Shown here piece by piece: positions 23,271 through 35,639 of a stretch of DNA of 64,000 bases. Position 1 is the stretch's first letter. Every line of letters begins with the position of its first letter. The DNA comes from Peromyscus leucopus (Eukaryota; Chordata; Mammalia; Rodentia; Cricetidae). The stretch lies in contig NC_051069.1 of NCBI RefSeq assembly GCF_004664715.2, positions 74,608,647 to 74,672,646 on the forward strand. The letters run 5' to 3'. Made by a program: the position numbers and the translations under genes. A model generated the notes under the pieces. That model ran no database searches and was not told the DNA's origin. It saw only the letters and a list, made by a program, of their open reading frames with translations.

Positions 23271-23944
23271 AGTATGCCCAATGAGAAAAGCAGACAGTTG
23301 GGAAAGTATTTCCAAAAGTCACACATTGGCAAGCTGACTGAGGCTAACACTTTTTATAGCACTAGCCAATCCAAAGCTCTCTTGCATAATTAATAGATTT
23401 GGTAGCCTTGAAAGGAACTTTTTCCATGAAGAGCTTGCTTTGAAAGCAGACTTCTCTTGCCAGGTCTCCTGGGAGATTCATTTTTTTCCAGTTCACACTA
23501 TCACTATCTCTGACTCATCCCTGGAATTGAAGGGAAAGCATTCCTATGAGTTTGAGTGAACATGTCGGGGTCATGATGAAAATACCTGGGTGTCTCCAAG
23601 TGTTGCCACTTATCAAAGCTCCCAATAGCCTTGCTAAGCCTCATATTTAATGACCCCAATTCTGGGCTACATTCTGAAGCAGGGAAAGAGGTGACCCATG
23701 AGAGCAGCCTGCTAATCGGAGACTGTGCTTCATAGAACCGGAGAGGCCACACACTGTCATCCTTGGAAGTAATGATTTACTCTTAGAAGAGGAAATCAAG
23801 ACAATGCTCTGAGCATTGTGGAATGGGGGTCAGTAATGAGAAGAGGAAGAACTGTACAGACAATCTAAGACATGACTAGAAAATGCCAAACAAGCTTGGG
23901 TGGCCCTTACAAGCCTCGAAATCACTCAATTAACTAATGCTAAT

Positions 23945-24003
23945 AAATACATACATACATACATACATACATACATACATACATACATACATGCATACAT
24001 ACT
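23945..24003. repeat. (ATAC)n microsatellite
   Basis: About 14 tetranucleotide units with one ATGC variant near the end. Confidence 0.97.
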
Positions 24004-26834
24004 ATCCAGAAGAATGGGCTTTCATTTGGTTTATGCTTTTGGATGAATGCATTTGGGGAAAACTGATAGTCTGTTTGTGCTGTCACAAAATATGGCATTC
24101 CAACTGACTGTTTTATTATTCAAAGTTCTCTTTAATTCATTTAATTCACCAAAATGTGGGTAGGTGGGATTAGGAGGCGCAGAAGGTGGCAAACATTTTG
24201 TTTAGTTTGTAAAATACAGTTCACAGGAATTTCAGTGCCCTACCACTGAGAAATATTCTCTGAGAACTGTTCTCACCTCTGAAGTTTACAGGGAGAAATA
24301 AAGCTGTCTCTAACTGTTAGAGTCTACCAGATGAGATTGACAGAGAGCACCCAGGGAGGCAGCCCACCTTCATGTTGACCACACAGCCCATCATCCCTGC
24401 CTCAGAAAACTCTGTTACCAGGAGTGAAGCAGCTTTGGTACTAACTAAGTTATACTGAAGAAAAAAATAAATGGCTTCTCCTGTGGGGGCTGAGATTTTC
24501 AGACCTTTTTCTGTGTTTTTTTTTTTTCCCTGCAAAAACGTTTTACTGTTCTATAAACAGCCTCCCATGGCCCTGGTTTTATTTTAATTACATGTATCCA
24601 TCTTTATTTTCCTCCTACTAGACCTGGGGAAGTAAAGTATTACACATTTAAAAGAAACCACATATGGAAAGAACCACATTCTTGGAAGCAAACACCCTGG
24701 AATAGCACGTCCATTTCTTTGGATGATGCTCACAGCTTCCACATACATGGATCTAGGATATGAGACAGCTTTGAGAGGACTAGGAACTGAGCCTGTCTTT
24801 TTCTGCAGAATTCTGTAGGCTTTGATATATTTACTGCCCATGAGCCAAGTAGGTGCCAGGAAATGTTCTTAGAGTTCTGGTCTACCTCCTTCCACAATGT
24901 AAAGGATTCTGGTGTCAAATTTTCAAGTCATAAGAGGATTCATATTGGAAGTTAAGATTTCAGTTATGAAATAAAAGACACTTTGTACTTGAGTTTGATT
25001 TCATATAGGAAAACTTCATGCATAGGTATAATTACATAATTTATTCCAACCCTTTAATTCTTCAAGGGCAACCATAAGAAGTATTTGAAGCACATCATCC
25101 TGTGGAATGAGCAGGTGATCACAGCATGATACTGAATGGAATCATGACTCTACCCAACACTTACTGGGGCAAAAACCTCTATAGAATGCATCAAATACAG
25201 AAGACTGTAGCAAGTCCAAGGGAACAAGAACTCCCTTTGTAACACAGCACCAGTGTCCTGCAGCTCAGGGAAGTGTCACATTCCCAAGTGGCCTAGAGAG
25301 AACATACAACTTCAAGCTGTGACATTGGTGCCCTCCTGGAGAACAGCCACTTCTAAGTGATAGCCATGGCCCTCCCACAGGAGACAGGCTGTGTCTCCCA
25401 GACCACCACAATTACGACTGGCCTAGCCTGGCCTCTGCCCACAGCTTGGGTCAAGATGCCACTGCCTACTTAGAGGACTCTCTTGTTTAGAGTCCCAGAA
25501 ACTGTTAAATACCACATGGTGTGAATTTTGGGGAAATGTGCTAGAAAAAAAAAGCAGTATGATTCAGAATTGGTAAAACAATAAAGGCCAATATTTTTCA
25601 GGTTCTATATATGTGGCCAACCCACAGAAACGAAACTGACCTATTTAAATCTTTCTAACCCTGATTTGTTTGTTGAAGAAAAAGCTAAAGCAGTATGATA
25701 CTTGCTCTTTTTCAATTTCTAAGTATAATTTTACCATTCCTAATAAATAAGCATCATCATTTTCTACTGCAAGAACATGATCTGCTGCCATGTGAATAGA
25801 CTTCTTATCTCCATCCTAACCTCATTTCTTTTGAAAGGAACAATGGCCCAGGCTGCTTCACGATCCCTTTACTTTGGCACTTGCCATGGTGACTCGGGCA
25901 GCCCTGTTGATGGAGCTACTCTCGCTCTGCACACATCTGACTCCCATCATTCCTGGACCATCTGTCTCTTCTGAAGCCCTCATCATGCAGGAACAACATT
26001 TCTTTAGATAAATGTTAATTTTTAAATTTTCCTTTCGACATGCATCACATTTTGGCTGTGTTTCCTTTCATACTTACTGTATGTGCAAGTTGTTAAGGTC
26101 AGTAGTCATAGGTTATATACTATAGTTTTATCCTATTTTATCTTACACAATCCCTGGTATATAGAGACAGTTTCATAACAATTCTTTTAGAGACATCCAT
26201 TAAATTAATTTATAGTAAAAGTCCTGGTTAGCTCAAACAAAATCTGATACAGTTGGCAGACAAAACAGAGTAAATTCCATCTCATATCTCCCCAAATCTC
26301 CTGCAATCATCAATTATGAAATCAAACTAAATAGAAACAGTCAGATTATGCCCAGCTTTGGAGTCAGTGTTTTGTTTCTGTCATATGGACTGGAAACTGC
26401 TTGTAGAAGGTGTCCAGCAAATAAACTATGTTCTGTGACAGACTGGCCCAAATTTTAGTTTACCTTGGCTCACTAAAACAGAGCATATCTCCTCTTCTTG
26501 GAACACCCTGCAGTCACAGCGTCAGGAGTGAGGGCCACCGTGATAGGAAAGAACAATGAGGAGCTGAAGTTTGTAGGCCACTGTATCGCTTCTCCACAGT
26601 GACTACAATTGATCACTCAGGTGTCTCTGTTCAATGGAGATTAAACAGTTTGTGAGGAAGGGCAGGAATGATGGATAATCTCAAGCTTATTGTCTGCCTA
26701 GAATTAGCAAGGGATCAAGAATGATCATGTAGTTCATAGCTCATGGCTCATGGCTCATGGAAGACACCTCTCAGCATATCCTACATAAAAAATGTGGCTG
26801 TTACTACCAATCATTTTGCCCAAGAGTCCGTGTA

Positions 26835-27150
26835 GAACTCTTGGACTGTTTCTGCTGCTATGACAGAATACTTGAGGGCAGGAAAATTATTTTAAAAAAC
26901 AGACATATTTCTCCATATTCTAGAGTCAGAAATATAAAGGCCAAGATACAAGATCCAGTGTCTGATGGGGCTGTTCTGTCAAGCTCATCTTTCAACAACA
27001 GCATCTTCACATGGCATACAGAATCAGAGCAGAGGGGGCCTTAGCTAGTGCCCCAACACACTGAGAAGGTTGCTCAGCCCTCACAGCATATTAACCTCAT
27101 AAAAGACCCACCAGAAATAAGATTCAACATAAATTTTTGAAGGAATGTTA
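26835..27150 (-). mobile_element. MaLR LTR remnant
   Basis: Antisense MaLR features: ctgctatgacagaatacttg, tcatctttcaacaacagcat near 26985, ccctcacagcatattaacct and acataaatttttgaaggaat. Strongly diverged, with the subfamily unassigned. Confidence 0.5.
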
Positions 27151-27154
27151 ATAT

Positions 27155-27803
27155 TAAAACATAAAAGGAACCACTTTGGAAAAGAATGAAAGACTGAACT
27201 TTCAGAAAGTATTTTCCCCTAGTAAACGTTAATATATTGGTAAGACTGAATAGAAAATACTTTGAATTTAAAGAATGTCAGAATGAATGAGGAGCTTAGG
27301 ATCCAATCATAAGGAAGCCTTTATTTTGCTGATTCCAGTCCTTTCGGTTATTAGCCAGACAGACGTCGGTAACCAGGCTGACTGATGTCCAATGCCATCA
27401 CTCTCTCTGTCACGGAAGAGACAAAGCGCGGTGTGGGCATCAGTTTTCCATGGAGTCAAGCAGCAGCAATGACAGATGTCCATCTTGAAGAGGAGTCCAG
27501 TTTATGCCACTCAGCACTAATGGTTTCTAATTAAAGAAGGTGATGTCTTCCATTTCCATTCAAAGAAATTTAGAACTATATGATGTCTCAAGGTTTTCAT
27601 TATTTCTTTAATAAGATCCACTGCAAACACACACACACACACTTTGTTTGGGCTACCCCATCTGAATCACACGGATTCTGAAGTACTTTTATTTCTATGA
27701 TACTGCTTTTAAGTATGAAAGGAAAAAGAAAATTCATGGACAGCAACAGAAGGATAAAAGTAGTTGGAAAGTTTCACCTAGCAGCTAAAATTGAAACTGC
27801 CCT

Positions 27804-27857
<54 letters not shown>

Positions 27858-28375
27858 AAATAGACATGTACTAAAGCCAACATCCTGGAACTATAAGGTT
27901 TAAAGGTTTAAGAAGAAAAATCACATGAACTTTATTAAAGCTAGTCTACGCATCAGGAAGCTGCAGCATGGAGGACTTCATAGAGGGACTGAGTCTTGAG
28001 GGAGATGGACTTCACTAGAGCCAGCCTAGGTATCTGAGAGACAACAATCATTAACCCCATGAGGTTCAGAGTGAAGGGTGCTGGTACTGGAGACAGGCAA
28101 AGTGCAGCACAGTGTTTTAGGAACATGGGGGGGGGGGCTCAATGAGCCTGGAATGCTGAGTGTGGAGATGAGACAAGGCAGCAAATGGAGTGGACATAGA
28201 GGACAGGACTCTCAGGATATTGAAGTACTGTTTTCCATCTGTCCATCTGTCCAAAAGGTTGAGTGATGGAGAAACATTTGCTCACATTCCTTCTTACGGG
28301 AATAATGCCAGTTTGGAAGTAAACAGTAAAACGACACACATATCTTTGACTTTGCCATTCTAGTTTTACCCCTTG
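27155..28375. other. No gene recognised; contains a CpG-bearing patch and (GT)n
   Basis: The patch at 27340-27445 has several CpGs (ttcggtt, gacgtcggt, gtcacgg, agcgcgg) in otherwise AT-rich, CpG-poor surroundings. The rest has no landmark apart from simple repeats. Confidence 0.5.
27807..27855. repeat. (GT)n microsatellite
   Basis: About 24 GT units. Confidence 0.97.
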
Positions 28376-28379
28376 ATTA

Positions 28380-28690
28380 TGATCACACCCATATTGAGTG
28401 ACATATGTACAGCCTTATTCATTGCAGCAAATGTCAGAGACAATTAAACGTCCATGAGAAGCACACTGGCTAGGTATTTGGTTGGCTCAATATGCAGGAC
28501 AACTTGTACATTAAAAAAAGGAACTTCCTTGTATAAAAGGTCACCAAGATACAGTGTACATACAAAGCAAGTGTGTGCACATGTCGTCCTTGTGCAAGAA
28601 GGGAAAACAGTGATGTTTTTCTAAATGTATAAAATATTTCTGTAATAATAAACACATCATCATCATCATCGTTATGTGGGAGGGAGCTGT
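28380..28690 (+). mobile_element. Ancient L1 (L1M-type) 3'-end fragment
   Basis: Sense pattern: acagccttattcattgcagc, agacaattaaacgtccatga, atgcaggacaacttgtacat and tataaaaggtcaccaagata. This matches the degraded end of older mammalian L1. A small (CAT)n closes it. Confidence 0.55.
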
Positions 28691-28699
28691 ACAGCTGGG

Positions 28700-30145
28700 A
28701 AGTTGGGATTAAAGTGTCCTTTGACATCTTTGTCCAAAGCATCTCATAGGGTTACATGAGTAGGCTCTAAGCTGTAGCAGATTAAATCCTGAGTTGGCTA
28801 AATCATGAAGTGTGTAAGCTGCACTCTAGAAGTCTGTTTATGGATGGAGAGAGTGTAGGGACAGGCTTAAAGTGGGGGTGAGGGAGCAAGGCTAGACAAA
28901 AAGTCTCTTTAGTTTAAGAAATAGAACTGAGCTTGTTTTCAAATACAGCTAGAGATGAAAGACACTTTATAAAAGGTAAGACAGAGATATCGCTGAAGTA
29001 AGGCAAGGGGAAATGGGAATATTATTAAGTTCTAAACAAGGTTCAAAAGTGTCCCGGCATTATAGCTTTTTCTTTCCTTTTCTCTTCTTCTGTTTTCTTT
29101 TCTATATGTTCACCAGTGTGTTTAGAATACTTGCTCACTTACTTACTCTCTGATATCAGGATGTGTGAATTCGCGCTTTGAGTTACATTCTGTCGTTAAT
29201 TATGAACTACCACCTGGTACATCTGCAAAGATATCTTGTGGAATATAGGGCGTTCATGCTTCACTGTACGTACATACCAAAGCACAAGGTGGAATGCACC
29301 AACTCTTCTTAAGTGTGTATGCATGAATCCCAATGAGCCCACTTCCTCCACCATCCCCCAGATGGGTGAGAAGTGTTATTCTGTGCCCTTCTACCTCTGT
29401 GGTCTCTAATGTGTGCCCTGTCCAGATCCTAGCTGCAGGTGGACCCTCCACCAAGCGTACACATTCAGTACAAGAGTCAGGACACAACTTTATCAACTTC
29501 CTCCTAAACTGTTAGTGTTTTCTCTACCCTAGCTCTCAGTCCCCCATTCTGGCCTTCTCTAAGTGCAACAATATGCCTCATGCTCCCCCTAGTGCCTGGC
29601 CCCAAGAATGCCTTTAAACAACTTCAAGCACATGTTGAGAGCAAAGAGCACTACCCATAAAGCTGACAAGTATGGGAATTATAGGAATAAGTACACCCAT
29701 GTCCCTTATGCTCCACCTGATGCATAGGCTTCTGTGGTTACCTTTGATTATAAAGAAGCATGTTTGTGCCAAATATCTAAGTATTTATAGTGAAGGGGAT
29801 AGGTATCAGTTCCAATGTAGCAAAAAGGTCACCAGTTTTTTCTTGCTTTGGGAGAAGGAAAATGTTAAAAGCATAAAGTCTCCAGAAGAAGATAGGAACA
29901 AAGAATATGATAATCACCTGATAGGAACACTGGTGGCCCCAAGCTGAGGCAGGGGATCACTGCCACACTGAGGAACAGTCATGAGATAAAAAGAAAAAAA
30001 ATGCCTCTGAGAAGGCCAGATGACAGTGATCAAATAACCCTATGAGGGCCTGGCCATGGAAGATGCTTCCCTGTTTGGAACAACTCCAGATCAGTGGTTC
30101 AGATACACAGTAGTCAGGTTGAGTCAGGAACTATGGAATTTCTGC
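28700..30145. other. No recognised feature
   Basis: Unique-looking sequence. Open frames at 29333-29515 and 29672-29947 have no identifiable domains. Confidence 0.5.
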
Positions 30146-30149
30146 CAAA

Positions 30150-30430
30150 TGTACTTTCATATCCACAAAAAAAAAAAAATCACATAAAAATTCAATGAGT
30201 AATAAACAAAGAAAAAGAGGCTCAGTATTACTTTTGTAAAATTCAGGCCATTGTTTTGATAAGTCCAATTAGTGCTACCCATACATGCATGGGCGTGGGC
30301 ATGAAACCATCCACTGGAGTGTGGGAAACGAACCTGTGGGAACGCACTCAAGAAAGAATGATTCTCCCTCCCACGAAAGCTATCAGTTGCGAATAGCTCC
30401 TGTGGTTGGGAGGAGGCATGTTTGAGGGAT
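30150..30430 (-). mobile_element. L1 LINE 3'UTR fragment
   Basis: Antisense L1: tccaattagtgctacccata, catgcatgggcgtgggcatg, accatccactggagtgtggg, gattctccctcccacgaaag and atagctcctgtggttgggag. Diverged copy of the same block as 52450-52810. Confidence 0.75.
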
Positions 30431-30434
30431 ATGA

Positions 30435-31600
30435 GAGAAGTTGGAGGGGAAGAAGGGGTAGATAGTTCTTACTTTCTCATATACACGTGTGAAATTATCA
30501 AGAATTTTTTAATTATATATGTATACTTTTTAAAACATTGTCAAATTCAAGCCAAAGCTATAGAGACATTTCATCTGCTTTTATCCATGGCTTTAGAAAA
30601 AACAAAGATATTTAACAATGTCAAGTACTATCATGAGCATGGATAAAGAGGTGTTCCTGCATTATGAATGCATTAGAAACTGGAGCCAGTATATAGAGTC
30701 ACCTTCCCTCAGGCACAGGCTCACTCTTCACCCCCAAGTCTAGGATTCTCTCACTTCTAGTACCTGTCTGATTCACACCTCTGTCTAAGTTTTAAACACA
30801 AATAAATAGCTGTAATCTTCATTTGACTCTCTCACAGGCTCTACATATTCAAAGTGTTCAACCCAGAACTCAACACTCACCTCATGGTTTCCTACTAGTA
30901 TGCCCTGCCCGGCTTCCAGGGCATCTATGAGGCTGTGCTGACCACGAATTCTCGGGGCATCTTGGCCTTTCCCTTTGAATATTTATCCCTACTCTCTATG
31001 TTGCCACCCCAGGAATCTCCTAACTGGGACCCTAATGTCCACTCTATATGATTAGATGGTTATCCTCAGTTCGGTCAGAATCTTCTTCTCAAATTCAAGT
31101 CTAAGTGTGCTTAGTTCCCTGCTTAGAGTCCTGAACTGTGTCTAAGATGAAGAGAGAAAGCCTAGAGGCAGCCTACAGACCCGACAGCCTTCCCAATTGC
31201 CTCTCTTGGTCCAGGACCCTGCTCTTGCTGTCGATATCACCTGGATAGTACTCGGCTGTTGTTCTCTTGTTTTAAAGCTGCTGTTGGCACCTGTCCCTAG
31301 AGCTTTTTCTGTTTCTTCTACTGAAGTGCTCTTTCCCCTTCCTTTGTCTGTGAAGTTCTACCCGGGACATAACCTCAGTGCTCTGGAGAAATCATTCTTA
31401 TCATCTTGACTCAGTTTTCTTCTGTAACTTTGTATGAAAGAGAGAGTTATGTCTTTTCCTTCACATAACTCTCCATAGTTTTCAAATGTGTCCTGATCTT
31501 TGTGACTACTTTAGTTTAGCCTTTTCCTGATAGTCTAGTCTGATAATACTGACCTTATGTTTCCCAATACATGCTATTATATCTTGGAGTAATGTGATGC
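30435..31600. other. Mostly unclassified; possible ancient repeat
   Basis: From about 30700 to 31420 the pyrimidine-rich sequence loosely resembles antisense ancient LINE sequence, but no block is clear enough to name it. No exon recognised. Confidence 0.4.
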
Positions 31601-31605
31601 AGGCA

Positions 31606-31608
<3 letters not shown>

Positions 31609-31654
<46 letters not shown>
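31609..31654. repeat. (GT)n microsatellite
   Basis: About 23 GT units followed by a degenerate GTAT end. Confidence 0.97.
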
Positions 31655-31665
<11 letters not shown>

Positions 31666-32071
31666 TAGAAATGTAAAGAAGAAAATACACAAAAATCCTA
31701 ACAGTGATTATCTTTAAGTAATATATTTTCCACATTTGTATTGCTTCTATATTGTACATATTCTATGCAATGGTAAACATTTATACATAAGACATATTCA
31801 AGGTGTTATATATACTATTGAAAGTCTAATTGACTCAATGGCAGAGGAAGTCAAAATCCTCAGGAGCCCCTATAACAAATACGACCACACCACAAGAAAG
31901 TACTAAAAAAGTTGAACAAACATTATTAAAAGGGGCCTTTGATGAAATTATAAAACAATTAACAAAAGAGTGACTTCTTTAAAACATCTGAATTAGTATC
32001 CTTGGGAACATTTGTGTTTATCATAAAGGAAATTGCTATGAGAGACAGAGAGACAAAGAGACAGAGAGACA

Positions 32072-32236
32072 GAGAGGTGGTTCAACAGTCAGAAGCACTT
32101 ACTACTCTTATGGGGACCCAGGTTCAGTGCCCAGTATCCACATCAGGCAGCTCACCATCACCAGTAACTCCAGTTCCGGGGAATAGAAGGTCCTCTGGCC
32201 TCCAGAAGGAACCTACATTGGTACACATAAACTCAG

Positions 32237-32287
<51 letters not shown>

Positions 32288-32300
32288 TTTTTAAAAATTA
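32072..32300 (+). mobile_element. B3 SINE
   Basis: Contains gaggtggttcaacagtcaga, gacccaggttcagtgcccag, ccagtaactccagttccggg and ggtcctctggcctccagaag. The (AC)n tail is at 32239-32284. Just upstream, a (GACAGAGA)n stretch at 32041-32075 replaces the SINE start. Confidence 0.82.
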
Positions 32301-32764
32301 AGAGGCAAAGCTAAGTACAAGGAGATTTATCTAATCACAATGTGTCCAAGCTAATTGACAATGAGTGAGTGAGCTTCATAGTAAAATATCCACTGGCAAA
32401 GGTGGTGAGCATAAAGGTAAATCAAGGCAGTCTCTCCAAATAGGAACACTGGAGCAACTCAAATTATGAGGGAAGTTAGATGGTGTAAAAGGTGGCAGTA
32501 CTTGAGAAAGATCGGAGAAATCCTGCAGGACAAGAGGAGAAAAAAATGCAGAAGACAATATATAGTAGAAGAAATTGTTCAGACTTAGAGAAAAAACACT
32601 AAAAAAGACACTAAAGGCCTGCCAACAGCCCAGCAGCCTGGGGGCAGTAGGGAGGGGGGAGGACACTTAAAACACAATCTAGATCCACTTTCTAGAAAAT
32701 CAGCTAAGGATGTAAAGAAAACCCAATGCTTCCAATAAAGATGCAGTGTGAGAGAATGGCCACC

Positions 32765-32895
32765 AAGCTTGATGCCACAAGTAGAGGTAGGGAGGTCCAG
32801 AGTTCAAGGTCAGCCTTGGGCTACATATTGACTTCCACAGTTCAGCTTGAGTAGTATCATGCACCCTGTCTCAAAAAAAAATAAAAAATAAAAAA
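32765..32895 (+). mobile_element. B1/B4-related SINE fragment
   Basis: Contains aggtccagagttcaaggtca, gccttgggctacatattgac and accctgtctcaaaaaaaaat, the 3' portion of a B1-derived SINE with an A-rich tail. Confidence 0.65.
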
Positions 32896-33236
32896 CAAGA
32901 CAAAAACAAAAAACACAATAACAACAAAAAAATCAAAGTGAAAGAATGGCCATAAATAGTGAAGTCATATCTCAAAATTACTGAAAGTCATCCTGAACCC
33001 AAAATTTTGTGATCAATCGATCAATGTATATTTTAGAACAAAATAAAGACCTTTTGAACATTAATACCTAAGCTTTTATACAAAAAAAAAAATTTCAAGG
33101 ATGTATTTCAACATGGTTGTTTCCAAATGAAACAAGAAATCAGGGGAAAGAGACAAACTAAAAGGTCTCTCTGTTTTTTCCAGTCAATGTTTTGTTTTGT
33201 TTTGCTTTGCTTTGCTTTCTAATCAAGAACAACTCT

Positions 33237-33425
33237 AGAGGCTGCTTGAATGGCTTAGCTTGCAAAGTAGCCTTTTACCAAGACTCAAAACCTGAGTTCA
33301 ATCCCCACAGTCCCCCTGGAGGAAGGAGAGAACTGACCCTTCAAGTTGTCCTCTGACCTTCACAAATCCACCTCCACCATGACACGTGAGCTCCCCTCCA
33401 CACATTTGCACACAAAAAATAAATT
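33237..33425 (+). mobile_element. B4/RSINE1 SINE, internally deleted
   Basis: Head gaggctgcttgaatggctta and B-box-like aaacctgagttcaatcccca are followed by the 3' block caagttgtcctctgaccttc and acacatttgcacacaaaaaa. The B1-like middle is missing. Confidence 0.75.
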
Positions 33426-33429
33426 AATC

Positions 33430-34080
33430 AGCAACAACAACAACAACAAATTGAGAAGAACTACCCTATGGACTGAATATACAACGACAAACAAAAGGAC
33501 CGAAAGTAGAAGCTAGAGGCAGTGAATAAAGAGTAATCAAAGTTTCTGGCCGCAAGAGGAAATGAAAATGCAATGTCTCTGTGGGGCAGGAAGAAAAGTC
33601 AAAAAGTATTTTTGGTAAGTTAGACAGATGATGACACTTTGAAGGTTAATGGAAAGACCAGTGGAGAAGGGGAAATTGGGTCAATGATGAGCCAATTAGA
33701 AGGGTCTCTCTGCGCAATGATGTCTTCACTTAGCAAAGGTGACATGATTTGGGCAGAAGGGGTGGCTGCATTTGGTTAGAAGTAGCATGCTAGGAAGGGC
33801 GGTGGGCGCAGATGCAGGGGTGCAGCTGTCATGCCAAGGACTCGCAAGGGCGTCACTATGCTCTCATTGCTATCTACTTAAAAATGAAGCTGGAACTGAG
33901 TACAGAGGAAAGAGTGGAAGCTATGTCTAGGTGCAAAGAAGACAAAAAGCAGAAATAAGCTCATCCAAACCTTCATGCCTAACGTCCTTTGGTGAACTCA
34001 ATTGAGAGGATGTCATTGGCTTAAAATGTTGTTTCCATTTCTATGTGTTTAATGATTCTTTTTGCTTCGCTAGTATTGCT
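33430..34080. other. No recognised feature
   Basis: Unique-looking sequence apart from a short (CAA)n at 33432-33450. No repeat family or exon identified. Confidence 0.5.
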
Positions 34081-34083
34081 GAT

Positions 34084-34486
34084 TGTCTTAATTAGGGTTT
34101 CTATTGCTGCAACACCATGACTGAAAAGCAAGTTGGGGAGGAAAGGGTTTATTTGGGCTACATTTCTACAGCACTGTTCATCATTGAAGTTCATCAGGAC
34201 GGAACTCAAGAGGGAAGGATCCTGAAGGCAGGAGCTGATGTAGAGGCCATGGAAGGATGCTGCTTACTGGCTTGCTTCCCATGGCTTGCTCAGCCTGCTT
34301 TCTTATAGAACTGAGGATCATCAGCCTAGAGAAGGCACCACCCACCATGGGCCGGGCCCTCCCACATTGATCACTAATTGAGAAAATGCCTACACCTGGA
34401 TCTCATGGAGGCAATTCCTCAAGTGAAGCTCCCTCCCCTCTGATGACTGTAGCTTGTGTCAAGTTGACACAGAAAACCAGCCGACA
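34084..34486 (-). mobile_element. MaLR-type solo LTR
   Basis: Left end tgtcttaattagggtttcta and right end caagttgacacagaaaacca. The middle contains ggaggaaagggtttatttgg, aggagctgatgtagaggcca, ttgatcactaattgagaaaa and tggatctcatggaggcaatt. Essentially full length. A 5-bp duplication is not evident. Confidence 0.75.
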
Positions 34487-34489
34487 GTC

Positions 34490-35300
34490 CACTAGTCATA
34501 TATGGTAAGATCAAATATATAGAATAGAATGTATGTAATTTAATGTGTATTAAATGCTATTCTTTACTTTCTGCATTTAGAAGCCATATATTTTTAAAAG
34601 TTAAGTTAAACATGATCAAGGACTGTCATGGAAATGTCAGCATGGACAACACAAATGCCAATATAAAGGAGAAATTACTCGTAGTGAGTGGAAATAGACT
34701 TCCCTTTCCCCAGAAGTTGTTCCCTTATGGGGACATTACAGTAGTATTTCTGATTGAGGTAAGCAAATAGAACACATTTTAGGGATATGGCAACAATATG
34801 TACTGCCACAATATCCCTGCCTCTGACTTGCCTATTGTTTGAAAATATCAAAATATTTCATTGAAAATGTCAGGGTGAAGGCTGGCTGTCTGAGTGTCTC
34901 CCCTCACACAGCCCTCTCTTGGGAGGTAAGCATGCCTTATCTGCACTGTCGGTCTCAGCCAGAGTGACCTATGTCTTCCATCAGTAGCCTCTGTTTCCTT
35001 GGTGACAGCTTACTGTTCACACTACATCAGTTGTATAGACCAGAAAGAAGATGTCTGTAAAGGACAAAGAATGATCAACAGCCCTGTGTGTAAAGAAACT
35101 ATGGAATGATGCAAAGATGCTTTATACAGCCTGAACATTACCACATGATTCTCTGTGAGCTCACCTCAGTGTTGGCTTCAGTGACAGGCCAGAGGCACAT
35201 TACTGCTTTCTGCTGCACTGAAGCAAGTCATGGTAATGGCCCAATACTTCCAACCCTCGGTCCAATGTGGACTCCTCTATTTGAATACAGAATTCTATAC
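34490..35300. other. No recognised feature
   Basis: Unique-looking, moderately AT-rich. No repeat landmark or exon identified. Confidence 0.5.
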
Positions 35301-35304
35301 AGTC

Positions 35305-35595
35305 AACTTTTATTTTGGAGGCGAGGGGACAAGGGCTTGTGGAAATCAGAGGTCAGAGGTCTTTCTCGCTTGCTCTCTATCATAGATTTTGAAACAAGGT
35401 GCCTTCTTTAAAGCTGAAGCTCAGCATTTGGCTAGAAGTTCCTGAGATCTGCTTGTCTTTGCTGCCCACCACTTGGGTTGCAGAGGCTTGCTACCATGCC
35501 TGGCTCTTTACATGGGTTCTCGGGATCTGACCTGAGGGCCTCACGCTCTCACTGCAAACCATTTGCTCACTGAACTATCTACTATCTTCCCTGGC
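35305..35595 (-). mobile_element. B4/RSINE1 SINE
   Basis: Antisense RSINE1: gaaatcagaggtcagaggtc, tcgcttgctctctatcatag, ggcttgctaccatgcctggc, ttctcgggatctgacctgag, then gctcactgaactatctacta at the SINE head. Nearly full length. Confidence 0.85.
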
Positions 35596-35599
35596 CCAG

Positions 35600-35606
<7 letters not shown>

Positions 35607-35632
<26 letters not shown>

Positions 35633-35634
35633 TT
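35607..35634. repeat. Poly(T) tract
   Basis: A run of about 28 T directly beside the head end of the RSINE1. Confidence 0.95.
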
Positions 35635-35639
35635 CTGTT

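Larger units (their letters stand above)
22860..26750. other. Unique AT-rich sequence with two simple repeats
   Basis: No transposon landmarks that I can place. It holds the (TG)n at 23229 and the (CATA)n at 23945. Short open frames (for example 24584-24841) lack domains. Slight enrichment for C-rich segments at 25200-25500 is not accompanied by CpG. Confidence 0.5.
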
